A stretch of DNA of 6,124 bases from Muribaculaceae bacterium (GTDB lineage Bacteria; Bacteroidota; Bacteroidia; Bacteroidales; Muribaculaceae): assembly GCA_022511505.1 (NCBI GenBank), contig JAFLTK010000183.1:1-6124 (forward strand). Reading direction: 5' to 3'. This document shows, in pieces, positions 1-5,638 of the stretch. The notes below the pieces were generated by a model. That model was not told the DNA's origin. It saw nothing but the letters and a program-made list of their open reading frames with translations, and ran no database searches. Position numbers and translations under genes: made by a program. How positions within the stretch are numbered: the first letter of the stretch is position 1; each line of letters starts with the position of its first letter.

Positions 1-19
1 CTCCATCAATTATCACGTT

Positions 20-709
20 ATGCAAATTTGGATAATTAAAAACGAAGAGCCTACCGGACCGTTTGACGTCAACGAGGTTCGCCGGATGAAACTCGACCCC
101 GCCACGCCTGTGTGGTTTGAGGGTCTGGCCGACTGGCGACCGATATCGGCTGTGCCCGAACTCGCCGATTGCATCGCCGGCGCGGTGCCCGAGCCTGTTG
201 AGGAGGACTCGGAGTTATCGGAGGTCGCCGAGGTTGATATTCCCGAGGTCGATGTCGAGATGCCCGAGGTGCCGTCGGCCGATATTCCGGAGATTCCTGC
301 CGTCGATATTCCCGAAGAGCCGACTGTCGAAATTTCCGAGGTCCCTGCCGTCGATATTCCCGAAGAGCCGACTGTCGAAGTCCCGGTTGAACCCGAGCCT
401 GCCCGCGTTGTGCCCGAAGTGCCTGTTGACAATGAAGATGACGCATTTTATGAAACGGCCGAGAATATTGTCAATAAAAAGCCCGCCAATCCGCCGTCCA
501 ACTATCTGGCATTCAGCATCGTCGTCCTGATATTCTGTTGCTTGCCGACCGGAATCGTCGCCCTGATCTACTCGACCAAAGTCAACAACGCGTGGTATGG
601 AGGCGACCACGACCGCGCACGTCGCTACAGCGAGATGGCCGAGTGGTGGATACAGATTACCATCGTCCTCGGACTGATTTGGACTGCATTTAGCGTCTTC
701 CTAATCTAA
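20..709 (+). CDS. GYF_2 - acidic repeat linker - CD225/dispanin membrane protein
   Basis: A 229-residue protein with three parts. Residues 2-50 look like a bacterial GYF_2 (DUF4339) domain: IWIIKNEEPTGPF at the start, then a VWFEGLADWRPI stretch, the usual 'tile' thought to bind proline-rich or protein partners. Residues about 55-146 are a low-complexity, acidic, Pro/Glu/Val-rich linker with an internal 16-residue repeat. Residues about 158-229 match CD225/dispanin (the IFITM superfamily): a first membrane segment containing CCLPTGIVALIYS (Cys173, Cys174), a KV..AWYGGDHDRARRYSEMAEWW loop, and a second membrane segment at about 211-229. No signal peptide is seen, so the GYF_2 domain and linker are presumably cytoplasmic with a membrane-anchored C terminus (inference). 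The ATG at 20 is chosen because the GYF_2 domain begins right after it. The promoter lies at or beyond the window edge. The DUF2752 gene follows 7 nt after the stop, suggesting one transcript. Molecular role unknown. Confidence 0.9.
   Translation: MQIWIIKNEEPTGPFDVNEVRRMKLDPATPVWFEGLADWRPISAVPELADCIAGAVPEPVEEDSELSEVAEVDIPEVDVEMPEVPSADIPEIPAVDIPEEPTVEISEVPAVDIPEEPTVEVPVEPEPARVVPEVPVDNEDDAFYETAENIVNKKPANPPSNYLAFSIVVLIFCCLPTGIVALIYSTKVNNAWYGGDHDRARRYSEMAEWWIQITIVLGLIWTAFSVFLI
296..379 (+). repeat. Tandem repeat in acidic linker (48-bp period, two copies)
   Basis: A 36-nt stretch at 296-331 recurs exactly at 344-379, giving a 48-nt (16-codon) period. Each copy encodes PAVDIPEEPTVE (residues 93-104 and 109-120 of the GYF_2-CD225 protein). 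Weaker relatives (VDIPEV, ADIPEI, VEVPVE) surround it, so the linker probably grew by duplication of a short D/E-I/V-P-E unit. The repeat keeps the reading frame. Identity at the nucleotide level points to recent duplication or gene conversion. Confidence 0.9.
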
Positions 710-716
710 CTCGATA

Positions 717-1097
717 TTGACATCACGTAGGTTGTCACGCCGTCAATGGATATGGATAGCCGCCGTGTTGGCGGTTATCGCTATCGGTGTGTTCTATGCC
801 CTCGTCGACCCGCTGGCGGCATGGATGCCCAAATGCCCCGTCAAGATGCTGACCGGCTATGACTGCCCCGGTTGCGGGTCACAGCGCGCCGTCCACGCCA
901 TGCTCGGTGGCGACCTCGCCGCCGCGTGGCGCTATAACGCCGCCCTGATTGTCGCCATTCCCATCATCGCTTTTCTCGTCTTCGCCCGCGTGTGTTACCA
1001 CCGTTTTCCGCGCCTCTATCGCGCCTCGTGCCACCCCGCCGTCCCCATCGCCATCTTAATCGCCATCATCCTCTGGACCATCTTCCGCAACCTTTAG
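717..1097 (+). CDS. DUF2752 family small membrane protein (TTG start)
   Basis: A 126-residue protein with the DUF2752 signature: Cys40-Pro, then TGYDCPGCGSQRA at 46-58 (Cys50, Cys53), followed by the LGGDLAAAWRYN segment at 63-74. Likely membrane helices are at about 11-30, 76-93 and 108-123; an Arg-rich N terminus (residues 4-9) suggests a cytoplasmic N end. The family is of unknown function. The start is inferred as TTG at 717: the frame is closed by a TAA at 702-704, and the first in-frame ATG (Met37) would remove the first membrane helix. The gene begins 7 nt after the GYF_2-CD225 stop, so the two are probably translated from one mRNA. My recollection is that DUF2752 and CD225 genes are often adjacent in Bacteroidota; I could not check it here. 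The paired cysteines could bind metal or form a disulfide, but nothing in the sequence decides. Confidence 0.88.
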   Translation: MTSRRLSRRQWIWIAAVLAVIAIGVFYALVDPLAAWMPKCPVKMLTGYDCPGCGSQRAVHAMLGGDLAAAWRYNAALIVAIPIIAFLVFARVCYHRFPRLYRASCHPAVPIAILIAIILWTIFRNL

Positions 1098-1157
1098 CAC
1101 AGTTGAATAGATACTATTGATTATTAACTACACTATATAGGAAAATTACGTAAATGT

Positions 1158-1198
1158 GGGAATTGGGGGATTTGGGGACGGAAATTTGGTGGAACGGG
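1158..1198 (+). other. G-rich tract upstream of and overlapping the promoter
   Basis: The + strand carries G runs at 1158-1160 (3), 1165-1169 (5), 1174-1177 (4) and 1196-1198 (3), with GG pairs at 1180-1181, 1188-1189 and 1191-1192 between. The first three runs are separated by 4-nt A/T loops (AATT, ATTT). This could form a G-quadruplex, though the last loop to a three-G run is long (18 nt), so a two-tier or mixed structure is more plausible. It stands out in an otherwise AT-rich gap and covers the -33 box. The role is unproven. Confidence 0.45.
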
Positions 1199-1216
1199 TG
1201 AAATGTTGTATTTTTG
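1185..1216 (+). promoter_or_regulatory. Bacteroidota-type sigma-A promoter for DUF4254-GT9-ruvB
   Basis: TTTG at 1185-1188 (-33 box) is followed by exactly 20 nt and then TATTTTTG at 1209-1216, which matches the TAnnTTTG -7 box. This is the consensus and spacing known for the primary sigma factor of Bacteroides. Transcription would start near 1221-1225, leaving a leader of about 20 nt before the ATG at 1243. There is no clear Shine-Dalgarno sequence in that leader, as usual for the phylum. Confidence 0.75.
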
Positions 1217-1242
1217 CTTTCCATGATCCAAAGTAAGACTGT

Positions 1243-1860
1243 ATGGAAATGACTTTTGCTGAAAAATGTAACAAGATATTTGACGAGGCGACAGTTGCCT
1301 ACCATGTCACCGACGATGTGGACGCCGAGCATGTTAACCCCTACGAGGCCGGCTCGATTGAAGCGGTGCTCTGGGACAAGAATATGATTGACGCTGTTCA
1401 GTGGCACCTGGAGGATATCATCCGCGACCCGGAGATTGACCCGGTGGAGGCGCTGGCTATCAAGCGCCGCATCGACCGCTCAAATCAGGACCGCACCGAC
1501 ATGGTTGAGGAACTTGACAGCCGCTTCCTTGATAAATATAAAGATGTGGCGGTGGAGGCCGACGCGACGTTCAACACCGAGAGCCCGGCATGGGCTATCG
1601 ACCGCCTGTCGATATTGGCGCTGAAATTGTATCACATGGAGGCAGAGGTTGAGCGCACCGACGCGTCGGCCGAGCATATCGCCCGCTGTCGCGCGAAACT
1701 CGACGTGCTCAGACAACAGCGTGCCGACTTGACGGCGGCCATCGACCGCCTGCTTGACGATATCGCCGCCGGGCGTCGCTACATGCGTGTCTATCGCCAG
1801 ATGAAGATGTATAACGACCCCGAGACCAACCCGGTTCTTTATGGCAGTCAAGGGAAGTAA
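1243..1860 (+). CDS. DUF4254 domain-containing protein
   Basis: A 205-residue soluble protein, full length for the DUF4254 family. Recognisable family stretches are NQDRTDMVEELD (81-92), ESPAWAIDRLSILALKLYHM (113-132) and the C-terminal YRQMKMYNDPETNPVLY (184-200). The protein is largely helical, and residues about 125-180 look like a coiled coil or helical hairpin rich in Glu/Arg/Lys/Leu. There are no membrane segments, signal peptide or obvious catalytic motif. The family is of unknown biochemical function. Its gene overlaps the downstream GT9 glycosyltransferase by 20 nt, which implies translational coupling and suggests a role in the same glycan or envelope step (inference). The ATG at 1243 lies about 20 nt after the predicted transcription start and is preceded by no Shine-Dalgarno sequence. 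Confidence 0.9.
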   Translation: MEMTFAEKCNKIFDEATVAYHVTDDVDAEHVNPYEAGSIEAVLWDKNMIDAVQWHLEDIIRDPEIDPVEALAIKRRIDRSNQDRTDMVEELDSRFLDKYKDVAVEADATFNTESPAWAIDRLSILALKLYHMEAEVERTDASAEHIARCRAKLDVLRQQRADLTAAIDRLLDDIAAGRRYMRVYRQMKMYNDPETNPVLYGSQGK

Positions 1861-2890
1861 CACCCCGACGGTGCTGGCGTTGCGCTTCTCGGCGATTGGC
1901 GACGTGGCGATGACAATCCCTGTTGTCTATGGCGCCGCGCGGCTGAACCCGACGATAAGATTTGTCGTGGTCACACGCCGCAATGTCGCGCCGATATTCG
2001 TCAACCGTCCTGCCAATGTCGAGGTCCATGATGTCGACCTCGGCTGTGACCGCTACCGCGGATTGCGGGGAATGGTCAGGCTGGTGGGCGACCTGCGCCG
2101 GCAGTATGACCCGATAGCGGTGGCCGACCTCCACGACGTGTTGCGCACCAAGGTGCTTTCCTTGCTGGCACGGTTGCACGGCATCCCGGTGGCGGTCATC
2201 AACAAGGGGCGCGCCGACAAGAAACGGCTTTGCCGACAGGGTGCCGACCAGACGGCGCCGCTCAAGTCGACCACGTCGCGCTATCGCGAGGTGTTCAACC
2301 GGCTTGGCTACCACAGCGCCATCCCGTTTGAGCCGCTGTTTGGCCGCGAAGGCGCCGACGTCGCCGCGCTGCCGGTCAAGTTGCCGGCAGGGCCGCTGAT
2401 TGGTGTCGCGCCGTTTGCCGCTCATCCGGGTAAAATCTACCCCGTCGAGCGGATGACTCGCGTCATCGAGTTGTTGCTCGAGAGGCACCCCGACGCGACG
2501 GTCTACCTCTTTGGCGGAGGTGCCGACGAGTCGCGTCGTCTTGCCGAGATGGCCGCGCGGTTTGAGCCGGGGCGTGTGGTTTCACTGGCCGAGATGCACC
2601 TTGGCTTTGCGCGCGAAATGGCCATCATCAGCCGCCTCAACGTGATGATAGTCATGGACTCGGCCAACATGCACCTGGCGTCGCTGACAGGCACGCCGAC
2701 CGTCTCTATCTGGGGACAAACCCACCCCGCCGCGGGATTTTGCCCGGACGACACTCTGCCTGTGCAGCGCACCGACCTTCCCTGTCGTCCATGCTCGGTC
2801 TATGGCAACCGCCGCTGTCCCTACGGCAACTTCCCATGCCTCGACATCGACCCCGCCGCGGTAGTCGATGCCGTCGACACCATCATCTAA
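1841..2890 (+). CDS. Glycosyltransferase family 9 (LPS heptosyltransferase-like)
   Basis: A 349-residue GT-B fold enzyme of family GT9, the family of the ADP-heptose:LPS heptosyltransferases WaaC, WaaF and WaaQ. The N-terminal RFSAIGDVAMT (15-25) matches the acceptor-side motif with its conserved Asp (Asp21). HPGKIYPVE (195-203) contains a Lys (198) in the place of the donor-phosphate-contacting Lys of WaaC. DSANMHLASLTGTPTVSIWG (273-292) is the nucleotide-sugar-binding signature with Asp273 and His278. The C terminus has a four-Cys cluster: Cys315, 318, 326 and 333. It probably acts on the cytoplasmic face of the inner membrane, adding a sugar to lipid A-core or a related glycan; the exact donor and acceptor cannot be read from sequence. 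The start overlaps the DUF4254 gene by 20 nt in another frame. The next ATG (Met24) lies inside the first motif, so the upstream start is preferred. ruvB follows after 14 nt. Confidence 0.9.
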   Translation: MAVKGSNTPTVLALRFSAIGDVAMTIPVVYGAARLNPTIRFVVVTRRNVAPIFVNRPANVEVHDVDLGCDRYRGLRGMVRLVGDLRRQYDPIAVADLHDVLRTKVLSLLARLHGIPVAVINKGRADKKRLCRQGADQTAPLKSTTSRYREVFNRLGYHSAIPFEPLFGREGADVAALPVKLPAGPLIGVAPFAAHPGKIYPVERMTRVIELLLERHPDATVYLFGGGADESRRLAEMAARFEPGRVVSLAEMHLGFAREMAIISRLNVMIVMDSANMHLASLTGTPTVSIWGQTHPAAGFCPDDTLPVQRTDLPCRPCSVYGNRRCPYGNFPCLDIDPAAVVDAVDTII

Positions 2891-2904
2891 CCAACTGAAT
2901 AGTA

Positions 2905-3939
2905 ATGGAAACTTTTGATATAAGAAATGCCGCCTCAGCACCTTCCGGGAGCGAGAAAGAGGTCGAGAAAGCCTTGAGACCCGACGCTTTCAGCGCCTTC
3001 GCCGGCCAGGAAAAGGTTGTTGAGAATCTGAAAATTTTTGTGGCGGCGGCCAAGATGCGCGGCGAGGCTCTTGATCACCTCCTGCTCCACGGCCCTCCCG
3101 GCCTGGGCAAAACCACGCTCTCCAACATCATTGCCAACGAACTTGGCGTAGGGTTTAAAGTGACCTCGGGCCCGGTGCTCGACAAGCCCGGCGACCTTGC
3201 CGGCATCCTAACGTCGCTCGAGGAAAACGACGTGTTGTTTATCGACGAAATCCACCGCCTCAGCCCCGTTGTCGAGGAGTATCTTTATTCGGCGATGGAA
3301 GATTATCGAATTGATATCATGATAGATAAAGGGCCGGGGGCGCGGTCGGTTCAGTTGACGCTGTCGCCCTTCACGCTCGTCGGAGCGACAACGCGCTCGG
3401 GACTGTTGACGTCGCCGCTGCGCGCCCGTTTTGGCATCGACTGCCACCTCGAATATTATGACCACGAGGTGCTTGAGCGCATCATCACCCGCTCGGCGTC
3501 GCTGCTCAAAGTGCCCATCACAGCCGAGGCCGCCCACGATATTGCCATGCGCTCGCGAGGGACTCCCCGCATCGCCAACAAGTTGTTGCGCCGCGTCCGC
3601 GACTTCGCCCAGGTCAAGGGCAACGGCCGGATTGACACCGAGATTGCCCGCTTTGGCCTCGAGGCGCTCAACATCGACCGCTTTGGCCTCGACAAAATCG
3701 ACAACAAGATTTTGACGACGATTATCACTAAGTTCAACGGAGGCCCCGTCGGGCTGACGACCATCGCCACCGCCCTTGGCGAGGACCCCGGCACAATCGA
3801 GGAGGTCTATGAACCGTTCCTGATTAAGGAGGGTTTCATCAAGCGCACGCCCCGCGGTCGCGAGGTTACGACGCTGGCCTACAGCCACTTGAAGCTCAAT
3901 CCGCCCTACCAAGGCAACGCCGACGGCCTTTTCGGATAA
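2905..3939 (+). CDS. ruvB: Holliday junction branch migration DNA helicase RuvB
   Basis: A 344-residue AAA+ ATPase, a typical RuvB length. With RuvA it forms the hexameric motor that drives branch migration of Holliday junctions before RuvC cleavage, in recombination and DNA repair in the cytoplasm. Visible motifs: ALRPDAFSAFAGQ (23-35, N-terminal RuvB signature), Walker A GPPGLGKT (63-70, Lys69), Walker B FIDEIH (112-117), the RuvA-contacting hairpin region around 130-150, sensor 1 GATTR (160-164), arginine finger Arg175 in LRARFG, sensor 2 GTPRIA (219-224), and the winged-helix DNA-binding domain with GGPVGL (279-284) and RTPRGR (314-319). All key residues are present. It sits 14 nt after the GT9 gene with no promoter between, so it is probably transcribed from the 1185-1216 promoter. 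No LexA-like (SOS) box was recognised upstream. ruvA and ruvC are not in the window. Confidence 0.98.
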   Translation: METFDIRNAASAPSGSEKEVEKALRPDAFSAFAGQEKVVENLKIFVAAAKMRGEALDHLLLHGPPGLGKTTLSNIIANELGVGFKVTSGPVLDKPGDLAGILTSLEENDVLFIDEIHRLSPVVEEYLYSAMEDYRIDIMIDKGPGARSVQLTLSPFTLVGATTRSGLLTSPLRARFGIDCHLEYYDHEVLERIITRSASLLKVPITAEAAHDIAMRSRGTPRIANKLLRRVRDFAQVKGNGRIDTEIARFGLEALNIDRFGLDKIDNKILTTIITKFNGGPVGLTTIATALGEDPGTIEEVYEPFLIKEGFIKRTPRGREVTTLAYSHLKLNPPYQGNADGLFG

Positions 3940-3988
3940 TTAGTAGATATGAGTGCATTTGCAGAGGCTATGTCAAAAACAAAGATTT

Positions 3989-4068
3989 GTAGGGACGCGA
4001 CATGTCGCGTCCATATCAACATATTGATTAACACCGGATTATGCGGACGCGACATGTCGCGTCCCTAC
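3989..4068. repeat. REPIN-like element: two inverted palindromes with GTAG/CTAC flanks
   Basis: Two identical perfect palindromes, GGACGCGACATGTCGCGTCC, lie at 3993-4012 and 4045-4064. The first is preceded by GTAG (3989-3992) and the second is followed by CTAC (4065-4068), so the 24-bp units are exact inverted copies about a 32-bp AT-richer spacer (4013-4044). Each unit can form an 8-bp stem with a CATG loop, and the whole can form one long hairpin with 24-bp arms. A GTAG tetranucleotide next to a palindrome is the hallmark of REP sequences, which RAYT transposases (TnpA-REP, Y1 tyrosine) recognise; two inverted REPs make a REPIN/BIME. No flanking target-site duplication is visible, and no RAYT gene is in the window. 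Neither stem is followed by a T tract, so a classical terminator is unlikely, though it may still affect ruvB mRNA stability or read-through to the flippase. Confidence 0.8.
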
Positions 4069-4112
4069 CCGGTTCCAGCACTATCTAATCTCTATTCTTT
4101 ATTCTTTAGCAA

Positions 4113-5612
4113 ATGGCCGGAATAAAATCACTTGCAAAAGACACCGCAATCTATGGGCTGAGCAGCATCATAGGGCGCTTTCTCAACTGGTGCCTCGTGC
4201 CGCTCTACACGGCAATGTTTGCCGCGGCAGAGTATGGCGTCGTCACCTATGTCTATTCTATCGTGGCCTTGGCGATGATTGTGCTGACCTACGGGATGGA
4301 GACCGGATTTTTCCGTTTTGCCAACCACGAGCGCTACAGCAACCCGATGGAGGTTTACTCGACAGCGCTGATTTCGCTGGCCGTCAGTGGGTCGTTGTTT
4401 CTCGTTGGCATTTTTGCTTTCCTCGGCCCGGTAACGGCGGCAATGGAGTGTACCGGCCACGAGGATTACATCGCAATGATGGCCGTGGCGGTCGCCATCG
4501 ATGCTTTTACCGCGCTGCCGTTCAGCTACTTGCGTTACAAAAAGCGTCCAATGCGCTTTGCCGCGCTCAAATTGACAAACATTGGCCTCAACATTGGCCT
4601 CAACCTGCTTTTCATCCTCGTTGCGCCCTGGCTCTACGAGCAAGCGCCGGCCACGGTGGCGTGGTTCTACTCCCCGACGTTTGGCATCGGCTACATTTTC
4701 CTCGCCAATCTGATTTCAAGCGCTGTCGTGGTGTTGTTGCTCTTCCCCGAGATGCGCGGCTTCCCGTGGCGATTTAACCGGACCCTGTGGCGCGAAATGA
4801 TTGCCTACTCGTTCCCGCTGCTTGTGCTCGGCGTGGCCGGCATTATGAACCAGACTATCGACAAAATCTTGCTACCCTGGCTGTTGAGTGATAGCAACGA
4901 TGCCATGGCCCAACTCGGTATCTATGGCGCTAACTACAAGATTGCCATCGTCATGGTCATGGCCATTCAGGCGTTCCGCTTTGCCTACGAGCCGTTTATC
5001 TTTGCTCAAAACCGCGAGCAGGGTAGCAACAAACTGCAGGTGTTCCGCGACGCCATGAAATATTTCGTCATATTCACCATGATCATCTTCCTTGGCGTCA
5101 TGTTCTATCTCGACATCCTGAAATATTTCATCAACCCGCGCTATTTCAGCGGTTTGCGCGTCGTTCCCATCATTATGATTGCCGAGTTTTTCTTTGGCAT
5201 CTTCTTCAACCTGTCGATATGGTACAAGTTGACCGACCGCACCGTCTGGGGCATGTGGCTGTCGCTGGGCGGACTGGCGGTCACCGTCGTGCTCAACGTC
5301 CTATTGGTGCCCCGCATGGGCTACATGGGTTGCGCATGGGCTGCCTTCGGGTGCTACGGGTCGATGATGATTGCGAGTTACATCGCCGGGCGCGTCAACT
5401 ACCCGATAGGGTATAACGTCCCGCGGCTTGCGTTCTATTTCTTCCTCGCATTGGCGCTCTATGGCATCTCGATATTGATAACCACCGGCCACGAGTGGCT
5501 CGACATGGGTGTCAGGACGTTGCTGCTCGCCGTCTACATGCTCGTGGTCATCCGCCGCGAGCAAATTCCCCTGCCGGGACGCCTCAAATGGCTCGCCGGC
5601 GCCCGTCGTTGA
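4113..5612 (+). CDS. MOP-superfamily polysaccharide flippase (Wzx-like)
   Basis: A 499-residue polytopic inner-membrane protein with about 14 hydrophobic segments (roughly 13-33, 41-61, 84-106, 118-138, 150-173, 188-211, 230-248, 265-290, 315-335, 345-370, 378-401, 405-425, 436-457, 465-481). The N terminus (KSLAKDTAIYGLSSIIGRFL, then PLYTAMFAAAEYGVVTYVYS) is characteristic of the polysaccharide-synthesis/Wzx branch of the MOP superfamily, which flips lipid-linked oligosaccharides across the inner membrane. Charged loops (YKKRP at 142-146, NQTID at 246-250) lie between helices as in relatives. The substrate is unknown; O-antigen, capsule or another envelope glycan are options, and the GT9 gene two genes upstream fits an envelope role. 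A tandem 12-bp duplication at 4581-4604 encodes IGLN twice in helix 5. The start at 4113 is the ATG that opens the family N terminus; no Shine-Dalgarno sequence is present. A 173-nt gap separates it from ruvB. Confidence 0.9.
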   Translation: MAGIKSLAKDTAIYGLSSIIGRFLNWCLVPLYTAMFAAAEYGVVTYVYSIVALAMIVLTYGMETGFFRFANHERYSNPMEVYSTALISLAVSGSLFLVGIFAFLGPVTAAMECTGHEDYIAMMAVAVAIDAFTALPFSYLRYKKRPMRFAALKLTNIGLNIGLNLLFILVAPWLYEQAPATVAWFYSPTFGIGYIFLANLISSAVVVLLLFPEMRGFPWRFNRTLWREMIAYSFPLLVLGVAGIMNQTIDKILLPWLLSDSNDAMAQLGIYGANYKIAIVMVMAIQAFRFAYEPFIFAQNREQGSNKLQVFRDAMKYFVIFTMIIFLGVMFYLDILKYFINPRYFSGLRVVPIIMIAEFFFGIFFNLSIWYKLTDRTVWGMWLSLGGLAVTVVLNVLLVPRMGYMGCAWAAFGCYGSMMIASYIAGRVNYPIGYNVPRLAFYFFLALALYGISILITTGHEWLDMGVRTLLLAVYMLVVIRREQIPLPGRLKWLAGARR

Positions 5613-5638
5613 CAACCAACCTTCAATCCTCATAGCCT

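Noticed and set aside
13..432. Antisense 139-codon frame rich in Ser/Thr/Gly with repeated SSGISTAG-type units
   Set aside because: It is the reverse image of the repeated acidic linker of the GYF_2-CD225 gene; the repetition comes from that gene, and the sense frame has recognisable domains at both ends.
1098..1135. Short inverted repeat AATAG/CTATT near 1105-1117 as a terminator for the DUF2752 gene
   Set aside because: Only a 5-bp AT-rich stem without a T tract; too weak to call.
1709..2488. Antisense 259-codon frame opposite the GT9 gene
   Set aside because: No recognisable domain, composition typical of an antisense shadow of a GC-rich gene (rich in Arg, His, Gln, Asp), and the sense strand encodes clear GT9 motifs.
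3648..3692. 15-bp repeat (CCGCTTTGGCCTCGA) with 30-nt period within ruvB
   Set aside because: The encoded segment fits the normal RuvB sequence around the start of the winged-helix domain, so the repeat is explained by codon choice and local similarity.
3208..3912. Antisense 234-codon frame opposite ruvB
   Set aside because: It lies wholly under conserved RuvB motifs and shows no family features of its own.
3958..3989. Possible weak promoter: TTTG at 3958-3961, 20-nt spacer, AAGATTTG at 3982-3989
   Set aside because: Spacing is right but the first T of the TAnnTTTG box is missing, and the start would fall inside the first palindrome. Not strong enough to annotate as the flippase promoter.
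3993..4064. Palindromes as intrinsic transcription terminators
   Set aside because: The stems are strong but neither is followed by a T tract on the + strand (ATATCAAC and CTACCC follow), nor on the opposite strand, so a factor-independent terminator is not supported.
3949..4125. A 58-codon + strand frame filling the ruvB-flippase gap, beginning MSAFAEAMSK and ending 13 nt inside the flippase gene
   Set aside because: It runs through both palindromes in different frames, so its protein is mostly translated repeat, and it lacks a promoter, a recognisable family or a clear translation signal. Probably chance, although its start 9 nt after the ruvB stop is noted.
4581..4604. Tandem 12-bp duplication (ATTGGCCTCAAC twice) in the flippase gene
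   Set aside because: In-frame, encodes IGLN twice within a membrane helix, and the protein is otherwise intact; probably a harmless small duplication or chance.
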